Below are positions 24,067 through 38,250 of a DNA stretch of 64,000 nt, in pieces (the stretch's first letter is position 1; the number at the start of each line of letters is the position of its first letter). Under the pieces are notes generated by a model. The model made no database searches. It saw only the letters and a program-made list of their open reading frames with translations, and was not told the DNA's origin. The translations under genes and the position numbers were made by a program. The DNA is from Acridotheres tristis (lineage: Eukaryota > Chordata > Aves > Passeriformes > Sturnidae), in assembly GCA_037013685.1 (NCBI GenBank), contig CM072885.1, forward strand, positions 63,157,785-63,221,784. Direction: 5' to 3'.

Positions 24067-27000
24067 GGAGAATGTGGAGAGACCCCGTGAGACCCTTAAG
24101 GACTGGGCCTCACTTTCTGCCCAGCCCATAACTCTGGATACCCTGTTCTTCTCCCAGTCCCCCATTTTCCACCAGCACCACCAATATTCCAGCTCCATGG
24201 TGACTGCATCCACAGGCTGGCAGAGCTGGAAGCTGAATTTTGAGGCAAGCTCGGGGAGCTGATGTGAGTCACAGCACAGCTTCCAGAACACCCAAGTAGA
24301 TTTGGGCTGCTGGGAGCATCAGCTGAGTGCAGGCAGAGGAGCTGCTCCTTTTGGCAGCACATCACACACAATTCAGTCAGGGTGAGCTGGCTGTGAAGCC
24401 ACATTCCCAGTCAAACATTTCCTTCACCTCAGCTCCAACAGCTGCAGCCACAGAGAAAAATCCACAGAGCCAACAGGTTGCAAAGCTCCCCGGCCTAAGG
24501 ACTGAGTTCTCATTTAGCTTTGTACAGCCCCCAAACCAAAAGGCACCCCAGCTCAAGTGACATCCTTGAGCTAGCTCAGCTTTTAAACTTTTAACTATTG
24601 CAATCACTTCTCCTAGATTCATCAGAGTCCAGCTCTTGCTTCCCCAGAGAAAACAGACAAATGTTTTATGAGCTTTTTTTCACTCCTAAGCATACCCTGT
24701 CCCCAATAACCACGATCTTGGTTCTTTTCCCTCTGAACCCCATCAGGGCTTTCTGCCATCTGCTGTGTCTGTGACAGATGCTTGTATAACTGACAGATCC
24801 AGCTAAATATAACATATCAACACCCCCGTATGCTCCAAACATTCCAAGTTTAGTACTCCTATTGTAAGTGAGGCCTAAATATAGCAAGGTAAACAAAAAA
24901 CAACTTTTATGTTGCAGCATTCCTAAGACTGATGACACCTCAGCACAAGTGTTCCAAAGCTTAGCAGGGAAGGGAGAAGACAACATCTCCTGAGGCTGTT
25001 ATTTGGAGATTTAAAGCATCACTGCCAAACCCTTCCCCCACGTGAGGATACTCTGCTCTGAAGCAGCACAGCTTAGCTGTGTTTGGCACCATGGCTACAA
25101 ACCCAGAGTGCCATGGAGCTCCCTGATGGGCAGCAGCACTCTGGAGGCAACGCCAGCCCAGCCTGGGAGGGGACTGACACATTTTCTACTCCTCATCTTG
25201 CTCAGCAGAGGAGAACTTCCCTCTTTTCCAGGGCTCCAGGGACCAATACGGGTAGGAAAGCTGTTCTGTTCTCCCCCACCAAAGCCTCTATCCTAAGGGA
25301 CAGTGAAACCAAGGAACAGGGACCCTTTGCAGGCTGGAGAGCACCCAGCAGCACAGTGACTGCTGTCTCTGGAGAGCTTTTCACCTTGAAGTAACTCATG
25401 CACTCCGAGAGCTGCCATTCCACCCACCCCAGAAACACAGGTACCCACAGTGTGAGCTGACAGCTGCTGAGGCAGGCTATTGGGGAAAAACCTTTAAATG
25501 TGCAAGTAGAACACACCACGGAGCACACTGCATCAGAGAATAGGGAGAGGCACGTTTAAATAAGGAAAAACAGGTGCCCACACTGAACTTCAGCCAGCTA
25601 CTCTGTCTTGAGAGGTCTGTTGACCACAAGGAGCCAAAACCTTTTGGTTTTTTATCTCAAATACACTTTGATTACACAAATATTACAGTGTTGCACCACT
25701 TCAGTGCCCAGATGCAGTCACAGCACATCTGATGGACCAGAGCTACAAATAACTTCTTCCTTAAAAGTTTCACTTGGAAATCTCTTGTTCAGGCACTGTT
25801 TATGTGACAATACAAATTGTTCTGTGAATTAAAGCACAACCTAAACTTCTCACACTGTTTATCAAGTCCTGCTTACTATAAACAAACCTGCCACTTCTGA
25901 ATTTGCACTTTATTTCCACTAAAGACAGCGACTGAGTTTTGGGTGACTTTAGTGAGCTTTAGAGCAGAGCCCAAAGGGTTTAATATCTCTCTCCAACAAC
26001 AGAGAGCTGGCTAAAAACCTGAATGCTGTGCACCATCAACCAGAAAATCCTCCCTCACCTACTAGTTCCTCAAACATAAAAAACAACTTGGCAGTTTGGC
26101 TGAATGAAGCAGAAAGGACATTGTGCCTCTAAACAAAAGAGATCTATCTCTTATTTTATGACAGGTCCCCCTTCTGCATTGTGATATAAGTTAACAAGCA
26201 CAAAGTTATCCATACCCCAATTCTAGGAGTACTCCTGTTCTCAAAACAGCCAAAGTTACACATCCAACACACATCCAAAATCCACCCAGGAGAGTAAAAG
26301 ACAAGACTAGGCACAAGCATACCTGCAACGCGAGTCAGACTGAGCCTGGTGCCTCCAGCCAGAGCTGACAGGGAGCTCAGTCTGTATCAGATGTATTGTG
26401 GTAATCAGCTGATCAGGTTAATTAGTCCTATTAGTGCCCTCAGGATCATGACACCAAGAGCAGGAGGGCAAATTGTAAATGAAGACACAGAGATTTGTCA
26501 CACAGGTGGGCAAAATCCTGCCTCCTGCTCACACATCCCAACCTCCAGAAGGCTGAGAGCCATGAAATACAAAGCCTGGGCTGAAGCAGCTGGCCCAAGC
26601 CAAGGCACAGCCTTTCTCCCCAGCATGAGTGGATGATGCACAGCCCTGAAGTCCTCAGCATTCCCCTGTCCCTGGCAGATCCCACAGTGTGACCTTTCTC
26701 CTGCTTCATTCCTGGCACAGGAAGGACAGGCAAGGTGATTCCTGAGCTCCAGCCTGCAGTTCTCAGAACAATCTGTGATGTCTTGCTCTCTCTCCTGTTC
26801 ATTTTTAATCATGTACCACCTATTCCCAACACAGGACTGCTAGCTGGAATTCAGGGAGTTTGGGCTGGGGTAATTTTCTTCACTGGAGCTAGTGCAGGAC
26901 TATGCCTCAGATTTTTGCTGGAAACTCTGGATAATACTGGGATAATTTAGTTCTTGCTGAGCAGGGCTTGCATAGAGCAAAGGTCTTCTCTGCTTCTCAC

Positions 27001-27325
27001 CAGTGAGGGGCTGGGAGAGGACACAGCTGGGACAGCTGATCCCCAGTGACCAAAGGGATTTCCCACACCCCAGCACACAGGAGGAGGGGCAGGAAGTGGG
27101 GATGTTGGCAGTGATGGTGTTTGTTTTCTCAGGTCAGTGTTGCACTTGATGGAGCCCTGCAGAGAGCTGAACCATGGCAGTGGTGAATGAGTTCCACGTT
27201 TTGCTTTGCTTGCAGCCCACGAGTTTTCTCACTTTCACCTGCCCATTCTCTCCCCTGTGGCACTGCAGGGCAGGGAGTGGCTGTGTGGGGCTCAGTTGCC
27301 AGCTGAGGTTAAACCACGACAAAAG
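24067..27325. other. Intergenic, nothing identified
   Basis: About 3.2 kb with many overlapping short frames on both strands but no recognisable domain, RNA gene or repeat. Confidence 0.4.
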
Positions 27326-27515
27326 TGATCTAGACCAACCTCCTGCTCAGAGCAGCACCACCATCAATGCTAGGCCAGCTTCATCCAGCCAAATCCTGGA
27401 CATTGCAAAGGTTGGAGTTGCCCACCAGCTCTCCAGATGACTCGTTCCACTGCTAAACTACACACATGGTGACTTCTAGTTTTTTTCTCATGTCCATTCT
27501 GAACCTCAGTAATCT
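27326..27515 (-). mobile_element. Diverged CR1 3' fragment, minus strand
   Basis: 'aagtgatctagaccaacctc', 'ctgctcagagcagcaccacc' and a downstream 'tggagttgcccaccagctct' follow the order of an inverted CR1 3' end (lesion-like divergence, old copy). Boundaries are vague. Confidence 0.55.
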
Positions 27516-30500
27516 CACTGAAGACTTCACACCGGGGTTTCTCTCCAACTTAATGTCTTTCCCCTTTCAGGTAACTCCCAGCCTTATCCACTGAATTCCC
27601 ACACTAACACACACTGCCTTGCCCTTACATTTTCAAAGGTTTATATAGGACATACAACTGAAAAACTCCTGTTAAATATGACCTAATTTAGTTCCAAGTT
27701 TAGCATTACCAGGACATTTTCAGGGATGAGAATTTCACGGGCTTATGGCTGTGCAGCCATGTGATTTTATGAAATAGCACTCAAGTGCAACGTTTTCAGC
27801 AAGGCACTCCAGAAGAGGATATTTACAGGGGATCCCTGTTTTCTGGGGTTTCTAGGGTCCCAAAAATTACTGAGCACCATTTGGCTGTCTCACACCAATA
27901 CAAATTTGTGATTCCATTTCAGGCCTGCCTGCATCACAGAATGCCCAAGGAGCTGTCAGACACCCCAAGCATTATTTCAAAAGCATCACAGAGAGACCAT
28001 CAAAAAGGTCAAGAGATCTGACTCCCAGGAGCACCAAGTGCAATGCTAGCCCCTTCAAATATGAAAGAATCAAGCTGGGCAAATCCTGCCTCTGCATTCT
28101 CAATGGAAGACAAAAAAATCAAAGGCAGCCTGCAAACTGTGAGGCTCTAACTGTCCTTGGTCACACTGTGCAGCTCCCTTTGAAGCCAGCAGGACCACAG
28201 GAGAAAACACTTCTGAGATGTTGCAGTGATTCTTGAAGCCTTGTTTTCCTTTATAGAGGAAAAAAAGCCCTAAACCATAAAATCCATGTTGGATTATGCA
28301 TTCTGACAGAAGAACAAAATGAATGGGCATAAGGAGGGAGGAGATGCAGTGTAGGTGATGCCAACACAGCGCTTTGGAAATTCCACTCGAAATATAATTT
28401 GGATGTAATAAACAGAATTCTATCAGAGAGCACCAACACCTTGGAGGTGATAAGAGCTCCTTAATTACATCTGTGTAAACACGTGGATTGCAAAGGAGGA
28501 AAGCAAGAGAAATCAGAATGGAAAGGAGCAGCCTGGAAAACAAAGAGAGTAATGACAAAATCAGATTCTTCACTGACCAGGACATCAATGCTAAAGGAGA
28601 GCCTCGTTTTTCAGAACAATCTGGCATAATAAGACAATGTAAAACTGGATGAACCTGTTACCTGACATGGCCAAGCTGCCTAAATCCTCTGCAGGGTATC
28701 TCTGCATGGGGAAATGAGTGGGCAGAGAGTCCCAGTTAGCCAGGGAGCTACAGAAACAGCTTTAGAGCCACTCCACAAATGAAGTGCCCAGAAGTCAATT
28801 AACTAATTTAAGCTACAGCTCCTCTGCAGACATAAGGTCCATGTCTACACAGTGCCTTAAATAGCACACAGTATGGATTCTCCAGCTGGCCCCATGTAGA
28901 GAAAGAACAGAGAGAGAGAGAGACCATGCCTCAAATTATTGCACTGATTTCTGGGATCATCTCTATTGCAAGTGTAGAAGGAACCTGGAACAATTCCATT
29001 CAAGTGTGACAAAAAGGACTGTAAGGGCTCTGTTTATGAAGAAATTATTTCTGCCCTAATTTTACTTTCCCTTTTGCTTTCAGAGATCTGCTCAGTCTCT
29101 CCCAGACAAAATGTTACATTTAGTCAAGGTAAAAAAGCCAAGGGGAGTGACAAACATCTGCCATGCACTTGGGAAGAACCAAGGAGAAGAGTGGGGAATT
29201 AATTGTCACTACAGAGAAAAGTTATAGGAAAAAGGAAATGTAGGATGTGACATTTTCCAGTGATTAAACCCTTTCTGAAGATGTTTGAATGGTAACAAGC
29301 ATTGCTGAGGATTTTTGCCTCTCATATAAAACTCGGAATTCAAAGGTCCCATGCTCAAAGGACTGGATTTGTATCTTTTAGATGTATTAATCAAGAGTTA
29401 CTCTGAGATAAGATTAAAATTCTCTCTAGAATGGGCAAGCAGGAGTTCATTGAGCAGGGAATTTCTCTAGGCCTAATCACTATGCTGATGGGATTCCCAT
29501 TACTAGAAACTTATGGTTACAATCCATGTAAGCCCTGAAAAGGATCAAAATATTAATCATTTTGTCTGGCTGAAACTTATCCATCAAAGCCTTGTTCAGC
29601 CAAAATATGGGATGAAAATTGAGTTATCTTTTCTATAAAACACTGATGTTCAGAGAGTCTCCAAAGACTCTGGGATTTCTGTTGACCCCCCCAGTGAGTT
29701 CTGCTCTCTCCCCCACAGCAAGCAGAGAAAGATGTAGCTTAGCTCAACTGGAGCTGTGGGAGGTGGTACCCTCTGGAAAAACTGAGCCTATACTGCAGCA
29801 GCTCTACACAGCCCCCTTTTTGGCAGGAAAATAGCCAATTTCACAGGTAATGATTTAATAAATTAGGAAGCTCACTAGAATGAAGTCTGCTAAATGTGTG
29901 AACAGTTTTTTCAGTTCCACCCTCCAAAAACAAAAAGGTATTTATCCATAGACTAGAAGACAGAGTAGTTTTGTGTTTAGGAATTTTTTTTTTTTATTTT
30001 TGGACAGGCAAATGTTTTCTTCTGCCAACAAGAGAACTCTTGGATGTGTTGCTGAAAAATTATGGAGAAAAGAGAAAGCTTCTACTTCAAATCACGCTTT
30101 TGCATATTTGAAAAATCTTTTCAGCCAGTTTTTTCTAACTGAGAGATTTTTATATTGTTGGAAGTAATTAAACTGAGGAAAGTGGAAGTTCCTCTCTCTT
30201 CTACTTCAGCTGGTGGTTTGTGAAAACATCACAATTTCCAGATTATTGATGGAATATCCTTTAGGCCAAAGTTTCATGTCTCTTCCATCTGACAAGCAGG
30301 GGACTGAGCTCTGTTTTGTGACACTCCTGCTTTGTGTGGCCCCAGACCTCTTCATTTTCCCTGACTCTTACTCACCCCAAAACTTCTGCAACTGGAAAAA
30401 ACCCAACACCCCTCCTTCCACTCCTCAGGGAAAGAGACTTCAGGTCAGAAGGTTCCCTAAACCAGAAGAATCCAGGCATCCTTTTTTCCCCTGGTTCTGC

Positions 30501-31888
30501 AGGAACTGCTAGTGCCAGATGAGGACCCCCAGCCTGTAACTTTGTCCATGTTCTTTTTCACAGACAGTGATTGACTAGACTGGGGATATGAGTGATTTAT
30601 AACAGTGCATGCATGCTTTGTGCCTGGATTGTTACAGTGGCAGCATCTGTTTCATGCTGCCTTCAAATCACAGTGATGTTTCCACTCTCTCCTCAGGCTA
30701 TGATGAATGTAATTTTCCAGTGTTTTCCTGAATCCCACACAGCACTAATCAGCAATTATCAAAAGCAGCAAACACAAATAATTAAGATATTTCCACAGCA
30801 TGCAGGCACAGTCTTCTCTGGGATGTGTGCCTTACATTTCCATGGCTAGAATTGTTGCCTGTACCATGCAGGAGAAACCCTGAGGGGAAGGGCAGCTTCA
30901 TCTCCATGTCTTGACCCCAACTCAAGATAAACAGTGTGGATGAGGCATCCAAGTGATTTTCTGTTTTCAGAGGAATCAAGGGGTTTAAAGTGACACCCTC
31001 TGTCCCATAATCATCCTTGTAAACGTGGGGAAGCCCAACCAGGGCATGCAACAGCATCGAGAACCTTTAGTATCTGACATGATTACAGGTGCTATGGCAG
31101 ATCAACCAGTGCCTGGCATCCCCTCACTCCCAATTTTCCCTAAATACAGCCCAAATCCAAGAGATTTCAGTCTCCCTTGTTGGAGAGAACCACGTTGGTT
31201 CTCAGTCACATCTCCCTGTTTGCTCCAGTCTGGGCTGCTCAGCCACCCTCCCTTTCTGTAATGCACTGCAGCCAGGGGCTCCTATCAAACTTTGACGTGG
31301 AGGGTTTATTTTTGCTAATGTGTAATATTTCCTCCCACTACAATTAGAGGGATACTAAATAAGCACGCTTACATATTCAAGTGTACTTATGTCAAATTCC
31401 CAGGAATAATCAGTGGATCTGTATGAGCATGCTGAATGGGTGGGAATGCTTGCTGAAATGCCTACACACCCAGCTCCCCTCTCCTCTCTCCAGCTAATTT
31501 TTGCTGCTGAAATCACCATTCCAGTTTGGAGCTGCTGTAAAGTGGCAGAGCTTAGAGAAAATCAGTGGACCTACAGCAGTTCCCATGACTGAAGATCTTT
31601 TCATCATACCCCATTATAAAACGAGCACATTTGATTTGACTACTGGTCTATCAAAAGCCCAGACCTGAGAACCTCTCCTCCCAGAATGTGCATTTTATTT
31701 AAATCTCTGGTTTAATCTTTGTCTGTGTAAATCTGCACAGAACTGACTCCATTCAAGTGGATTGAATCAGCAGCATCTCAGACAGGTGTCTTCCACGTTA
31801 ATAATACCTTTAGGGACAAGAAACATGAAAGACTCTGCCTCCAGGTTCTGCATTTTGATTCTTGCCTTGACCAAGGCCTTTTAACCTT
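27516..31888. other. Intergenic, nothing identified
   Basis: More than 4 kb without a recognisable gene. A short (GA)n run sits at about 28909-28922. The longest frame (28100-28627, minus strand, 175 codons) is hydrophobic and cysteine-rich but has no recognisable family signature. Confidence 0.4.
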
Positions 31889-31889
31889 A

Positions 31890-32236
<347 letters not shown>

Positions 32237-32604
32237 TCTTTTCTATTTATATATAGATATCACATTTATTTCTCATTTCTATAGCTACCTGTTTAACTTT
32301 TGAAATAGATGTTGACCATTTTTAGGTTTTAAAGCAAACTCTATGTACCAGAAACCAGGCTGCACATGAGAATATATCTATAAGGTGATTTAGATGATCA
32401 TACATATAAATTCTCCAGGGCTTCTGTGCCTTCTGCAGCATCCAGAGCTAGAGGACAGACAACAGGGCTGCCAGTCACACCAGCCTGGGACAAACTCCAA
32501 GCTCCTCATTGACATGGATGTGCAGGGATGGGCCTCTAAATGCCTCTGTCTGGATTCACAGTTCCTTGTGATCACACTGGCCCACTTGTGATCACACATC
32601 CCAC

Positions 32605-33032
32605 GGGGATGATCAAAGGACTGGGAACATCTGCCATATGCTGCAGGAGAGGCTGGGAGAGCTGGGACTGCTCGTGGAGAAGGGAAGACTCAGGAGGGCC
32701 CCACTAATGTGGGTAAATCCCGATGGGGCAGGGTGTAAAGGAGACAGAACCAGACTCTGTCAGTAGCACCCAGTGACAGGCCAAGAGTCAATGGGCATGA
32801 ACTGAACAACAAGGAATTCCACAGAAACTTAAGAAAAACACTGGTTTTGACTGTGATTGAACAGTGGAACACATTTCTCAGAGAGGTTGTGAAATCTCCA
32901 TCTCTGGAGCTATTCAAAACATGACTGCACATGGTCCTTTGCAGCTGGCTCCAGGAGACCCTGCTTGGGACACAGAGGTTGGACTAGAAAATCAGAGATT
33001 TCTTCCCCCCTCAGCATTTCTGTGATTCTGTG
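32605..33032 (+). mobile_element. CR1 LINE, diverged, plus strand
   Basis: Begins 'gatgatcaaaggactgggaa' and 'gaggctgggagagctgggac' (CR1 ORF2 C-terminus), continues to 'cagtggaacacatttctcag' and 'agaggttgtgaaatctccat', and ends with 'tctgtgattctgtg'. All are CR1 landmarks in the right order, more diverged than at 34.6 kb. Confidence 0.85.
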
Positions 33033-34630
33033 CTATAGCTGAGAAAAAAAATAACAGTTTTCAGTATCTGGCCAAACACAAATGAAAACATCACCTGACA
33101 ACTACAATTTGTTAAAGAGTGCAAAGATGAAGTATTTAAAGATACCATCCACTCTGAAACTGGGAACACAAGGAATGACAAGGGAAGGAGTAGGAGGGAG
33201 GCAAGGGGACAGGAGAGCAAGGACCAGGATGCCCTGCACTTTAACTACTCTTTAAACGGCAATATTTCTTCACCCTCCTAAGAGGAAAAAAGTGACTCCA
33301 TGAGCCACAGACCAAGATGTCCATGCAGCCCAGGTCTGCAGGACAAGTGCCATATTCCTTGGAGAACTACAGAGAAAGGGAGCACTGGGAGAAGTCTCCA
33401 ACTTACCCCGGAGGTGATTCTGCTCCAAAGGCTGAAGTTGAGGCAACCACACAGACCCCAAAGAACTCCTGTGTGCCCTGGAGTCCAGGACACCAGGAGT
33501 TCTCTACCTCTGTGCCCAGGGACTTTACAGAGTCAAGTAGGGATGGAGGCAGTGCTGGTACTCAGATTTTCTCAGAGCAAATTGTCATGTGTGTTGGACA
33601 GCAAATTTGTAGATGTGGCTTTTTTAATGTAGCTATTTATCCTGAAGACTGGGAAGACTCAATCAATTACTTGGAAGGCTGGAACTTGCTCACAGCATCA
33701 ATGGATTATAATGTCCCTTCACCATACTTATGAGCAGAGAGACATTCACCAAACCCATTTCCTAGCAGACCCATAAACTTGCTGCTTCTACTGAGCTTCA
33801 CATCATGTGACTCAAGAGAAACCCTAAAAGAAAGCGCAGCAAAGGGTCAATCAGTTTTCTATTCATGAAATAAGAAATATTGCCTGGAAAAGTTCAAACA
33901 AATGGAAATAGAAAGACCTTTTTATATCTCAGTTTCCCTATCAGTCACAATCTCATCTTCCACAGAGATGCTGCTCACACAGGTTGTAAATAAAATGAGT
34001 CAGAGAGCTTTTCTCCCATTTATCCACACAACACCTGCCTCACTCCAGATGTCACTGAATAGAAATAATCAGAGAGAGCTTTGTTTTAAACACTAATCAC
34101 CAAGATTATATTAAAAAAAAATTAAATGCTTGGTTTTACTCGTGTTTTTAGTGTAGTCACTCTCTAGGATCCTGGGCTCCATTTTGCTTAGTGCTTTACA
34201 CCAGCAGTTCCTGTCTTGATTGGGTGACAAAGCATGGGAATTTCAACTGGACTAAGCACAGAACATCATTCAAGCAACAGCATCTACTGCCTTCCCACAT
34301 GTCATTGTTAATGTAATTCCTGCTCAGTAACATATTAAGAGGTGCTGAACTCCACAGGAATTTAGGGCACTTGGAAAGATCAGCTCGGAAATGCAGGGGA
34401 CTCACAGACAAATGCCCTCAATCGCTCCCTGCTGCCATAAGCGGCTTTTGTACTACAATTTCATGGCTGTTTCTGGCTCATTCACTTCACACTGGTAATC
34501 TCACAGAGCCACTGGCTTTCCCAGAACCCAGCCCATTAAACCAGCTGAGCATCTCAGTGGTCCTTACTCTCCTTTCCTGCTATAGAGACATTCTGTAGGG
34601 GCTTCATTCCCTCCCACAGCACCATCCTGT
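33033..34630. other. Intergenic, nothing identified
   Basis: No gene or clear repeat seen. Confidence 0.4.
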
Positions 34631-34631
34631 A

Positions 34632-34900
34632 AGGAGTGACAGGACAAGGGGCAATGGCTTCACACTGACACAGAGCAGGGTTAGATTGGATATTGGGAAG
34701 GAATTGTTCCCTGTGAGGGTGCTGAGGCCCTGGCACAGGTTTCCCAGAGAAGCTGTGGCTGCCCCATCCCTGGAAGTGTTCCAGGCCAGGTTGGATGGGG
34801 CTCTGAGCAACCTGGGATAGTGGAAGGTGTCCCTGCCCATGGCAGGGAGATGATCTTAACGGTCCCTTCCAACCCAGACCATTCTGTAATTCTGTGATCT
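34632..34900 (+). mobile_element. CR1 LINE 3' end, young-looking, plus strand
   Basis: Near-complete 3' landmark series from 'ggagtgacaggacaaggggc' through 'ttagattggatattgggaag', 'cagagaagctgtggctgccc' and 'gggatagtggaaggtgtccc' to 'ccattctgtaattctgtgat'. It is very similar by eye to the inverted copy at 55.1 kb, so both are probably recent relative to the others. An AAAC tract follows at 34913-34932. Confidence 0.94.
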
Positions 34901-34932
34901 TCCCCCACCCTGAAACAAACAAACAAAAAAAT

Positions 34933-37900
34933 CCCATGGGATGTATCTAATAACTGTGTGATATAGAGGGGTCTACATCATATCCTACCAGCCATGATGC
35001 TCTGAAAATATCCAGATGTTTTAATTGCTTTGACATCATCACTGCTCATCAGTGTTTCACTTGGGAGAGTAAGAAGTGCTGAAGCTGGGTCTAAGTTTTG
35101 GTGCAATTCACACTTAAATTGAGGAGACTCACCTCACGGAGATTATGTTTGTAGAAAAAAATATTTCTGGAATGTGTTTTTAACCATGTTCTGCACAAAG
35201 TGAGATACACAAGCAGATTTAAAGTACCACAGCAGAGATTTACTGTGAGAGAAATAAAGATTTCATTCCCCTACACTTCCAGATAATATTTATCTGCAGG
35301 AGGTTTTAGGTTCTCTTGTAAAAGCAAATAAAGCCTGTAGCATATTAACTTCCACTGCAGTAAATCATGTTTTCTGATACTGCTACAGTAGCTTTATCAT
35401 AGGAGTGTAAAAAAATTCTAGAGAAGAGTAGGAATTAAGAAGTTTGTTTGCTCTGTAGATGTCTCCAGGAAAGCTGACCTTTTCCATGTATCTTAAATAG
35501 TATAAAATCAATTCTCCATCTTTCACTCATGCTTTTCATAATTTTCCATATTAAGTTCAAATCTATGCACAGTAAAAGAGAACAATTTAAGTCTTCCCTA
35601 AAACAGCAAAATGGGCAAAATAAAGGATGCTCATGTCTTTATTTCATTGCCTTAATTTTTACTATCTTAAAGCATAGACTCTGTGATCACAGAACACTAT
35701 CTAGAGTCACAGAACACCAACAGATGAAAATATATTTGGTGTCACTTTAACACATCTTTCCTTTAAAAGAAGTGGGTTTTTTTCCTATTTATTGTACTAC
35801 AGTGGAGCCTGATAGGCAAGATTCTTTCTTTCTGGCCAAACTGAAGATCTTATTTATGTAAAACTTTATCAGATATAAATAGGAAAATAAGACCCTGAGC
35901 TGGTTAGTTCAGAAGAAATGAGTTATCTTGACTTGCACCGGGGCATTTTTCATTTTATTTAAGAGCAATGAGCTGCACAAATGCAGCCCGTGAAATCCCT
36001 GCTCCCACGTTCTTCACATTCATTTTGGTACCCAAGTCACGGGAGTAAGAACTGAGTATTACCAAAAAGAGACACAGAAATCAAAAGACCAACACTCCCC
36101 CACTCTGCTGCCTGTCTGCCAGTCCCAAATGTTCCAGCTAGGACATGGTTGTGTGGACACACTGATCTGTTCCAGGCTGCTCTCTGTGTTGGAGGATTTC
36201 AGCAGCCTTTTGAAGGTGTCACAAACGGGTGAGATCACGGACACCTGCAGGCCAGGAGAAGCACATCCCAGTCCTGTCAGACAGAATGCAGGCTTTGAAT
36301 ATTCATTAGCAATAGTGGCTTTATACCCTGCTGTGATACCCAGCTTCCATTTGCTACCTTTAATTAATAATTGAAGGTATTGACCCCCATCGTTTCTGAC
36401 TGCTGCTCAGGATCCTCAATAAATAGACTGATACCCTGGATTAACACAGCACAGCCTGAGCATCCCCAGACCTTTGACTGGTCTAAGGGACTGACACAAA
36501 AGCTCTCTTCCCATTTCTGAAACTCCTGAGACAGAGCATGGTTTCTCTCCAACACTGAAATGCTACCAGAGGATGAGAGCAGCACATGAAATATTCACAG
36601 GGCAAACAGACACAGAGCCAAAGCAGACCAGAGCAGAATTCCAGGCCTGCCCAGACACCAGGAGGGCTTCAGTTTGAAATGGCACCAAGATCTTATTGCA
36701 TTTCTCGTCCCATGTGCCAACAAGGTGCTGTGCTGGAGATCAATTCAACATTATCCAAGGAGGACCAAAGCAGTGGGTTCAAAATCTCCACAACAAACAC
36801 ACAGACTTGCTGGAGACCCAGCAAAAACTTCACACAAACTGTGTTTTTGACAAACTGGCCACAGGACAAAAAAAGGCTGCTTTTATGTCTCAAACGCAGG
36901 AGGATAAATAAAAACATAAAGGAAAAAGGGGCAAAATGTTAAAAGCCAAAATGCCAGAAGCCAATGTGGCATGAAGTCCACAGGAAGACATTGACCCATC
37001 ATGATTTATTGCACAAATTTGTTCAAGACAGGAAAGTTGGGACAGAGCAGTGTTTTCCTCACAGGCAAAAAGACTTCCTATTTGGTATTTGGAGCCCTAA
37101 AGTTAATCCATGCTTCTGTTGAACTAAAGCAACCACCCAGAGTGACTTTGGAGTCTCAGCTCAGCAGGCAACACCCAATTCCAGCTGCATCCCTACACTC
37201 CAGTAACCACTTGTGGATGCTACCCCAGGAGTGCACAGCCTTCTGAACACCAACCTGTCACTGTAAAACCCAGCAGCTGCTCCTGCAGTACTCACATCTT
37301 ATCCTCTTCGGGATTTAAATATTAAATACCACAAGAGTTTCAAGCCTCGTTAGCAGTAAACATTCTTCTCTTGGAATGCCAGCCATTTTTTTATCATCTA
37401 AATAATCATAACAAGGGTATGTACCCCAAGTAGAAAGATCTTTTTTTATTTCTCCTTCTAACTTTATAAATTCCATTTAAAAAAATTGCAACTGAAACAA
37501 CCAAACTTAATGATACTAATTGAAGCTGAATGTGTCAGGGCAGAGGAAAATAAGCATATCCATGTTTATTTCAGGAACATTTGCAAGTGATTTATTTGCA
37601 TTAAAAAGCCACAGCAACAGCCAAAGTCCAGCAAATCAGGTTTGTTTGGCTAAATAGAAAAGCACCAAAGGAAAGCTACATCCTTGAAAGATGGAAGTGG
37701 CTTTTTTTGGGCTGAAGATGAATACTGGAACACACTGAAAACAAAACAGAAGACTCAAAGAAGAAGGCAAAGATACATCTAAACACCTACCATTGCCTGA
37801 GTGACTCCACTTGAAGGCAGGACCTTGTTGCCAGTCTCAGCCCCCACCACCAATCCAGAATGATGTGTCATGACCCAGCTGTTGCAGGAAACTAGAAAAT

Positions 37901-38208
37901 CCTTCATTCAGTTTACAGCAGAATTCTGCATGCAGATTTGTGTTCAGAATAGCCAAACAGCAATGAACTAAACATTCACTTAATTAAAAAACTTTTTTCT
38001 TGTCCTCAACCTGGAAAAAAAACTAGTTAAAATCTACTGTGTGTTCTCAGGATTCATGACAAAAGAGCTGGAGGATCCATCTGGGTATCAGCCTAGGAGC
38101 TGTGGGATTCTAAATTCCACTTCCACTGCACCTGGGATTCACTCAGCAAAATTCTTATGTGAACTGAAAACAGCTGAGGGAGGATGGAAAGGTGACCCAG
38201 GAAATGCA
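34933..38208. other. Intergenic, start of a CR1-free interval
   Basis: No gene and no recognisable transposable element. From here to about 51.5 kb I find no CR1 copy, in contrast with the rest of the window. Confidence 0.4.
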
Positions 38209-38250
38209 CCTGTCCTTGACCTGTCCTTGACCTGTCCTTGACCTGTCCTC
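38209..38250 (+). repeat. Tandem repeat, 11-bp unit
   Basis: The unit CTGTCCTTGAC is repeated three times with a partial fourth copy (ctgtcct). Short local duplication with no coding role visible. Confidence 0.9.

Noticed and set aside
23534..24262. Frames of 136-171 codons on both strands
   Set aside because: Lie mostly within a GC-rich CR1 copy; sequence is LINE-derived.
28100..28627. 175-codon hydrophobic frame on the minus strand
   Set aside because: No recognisable family, no splice or promoter context, and composition is explained by AT-rich DNA; could not be supported as a gene.
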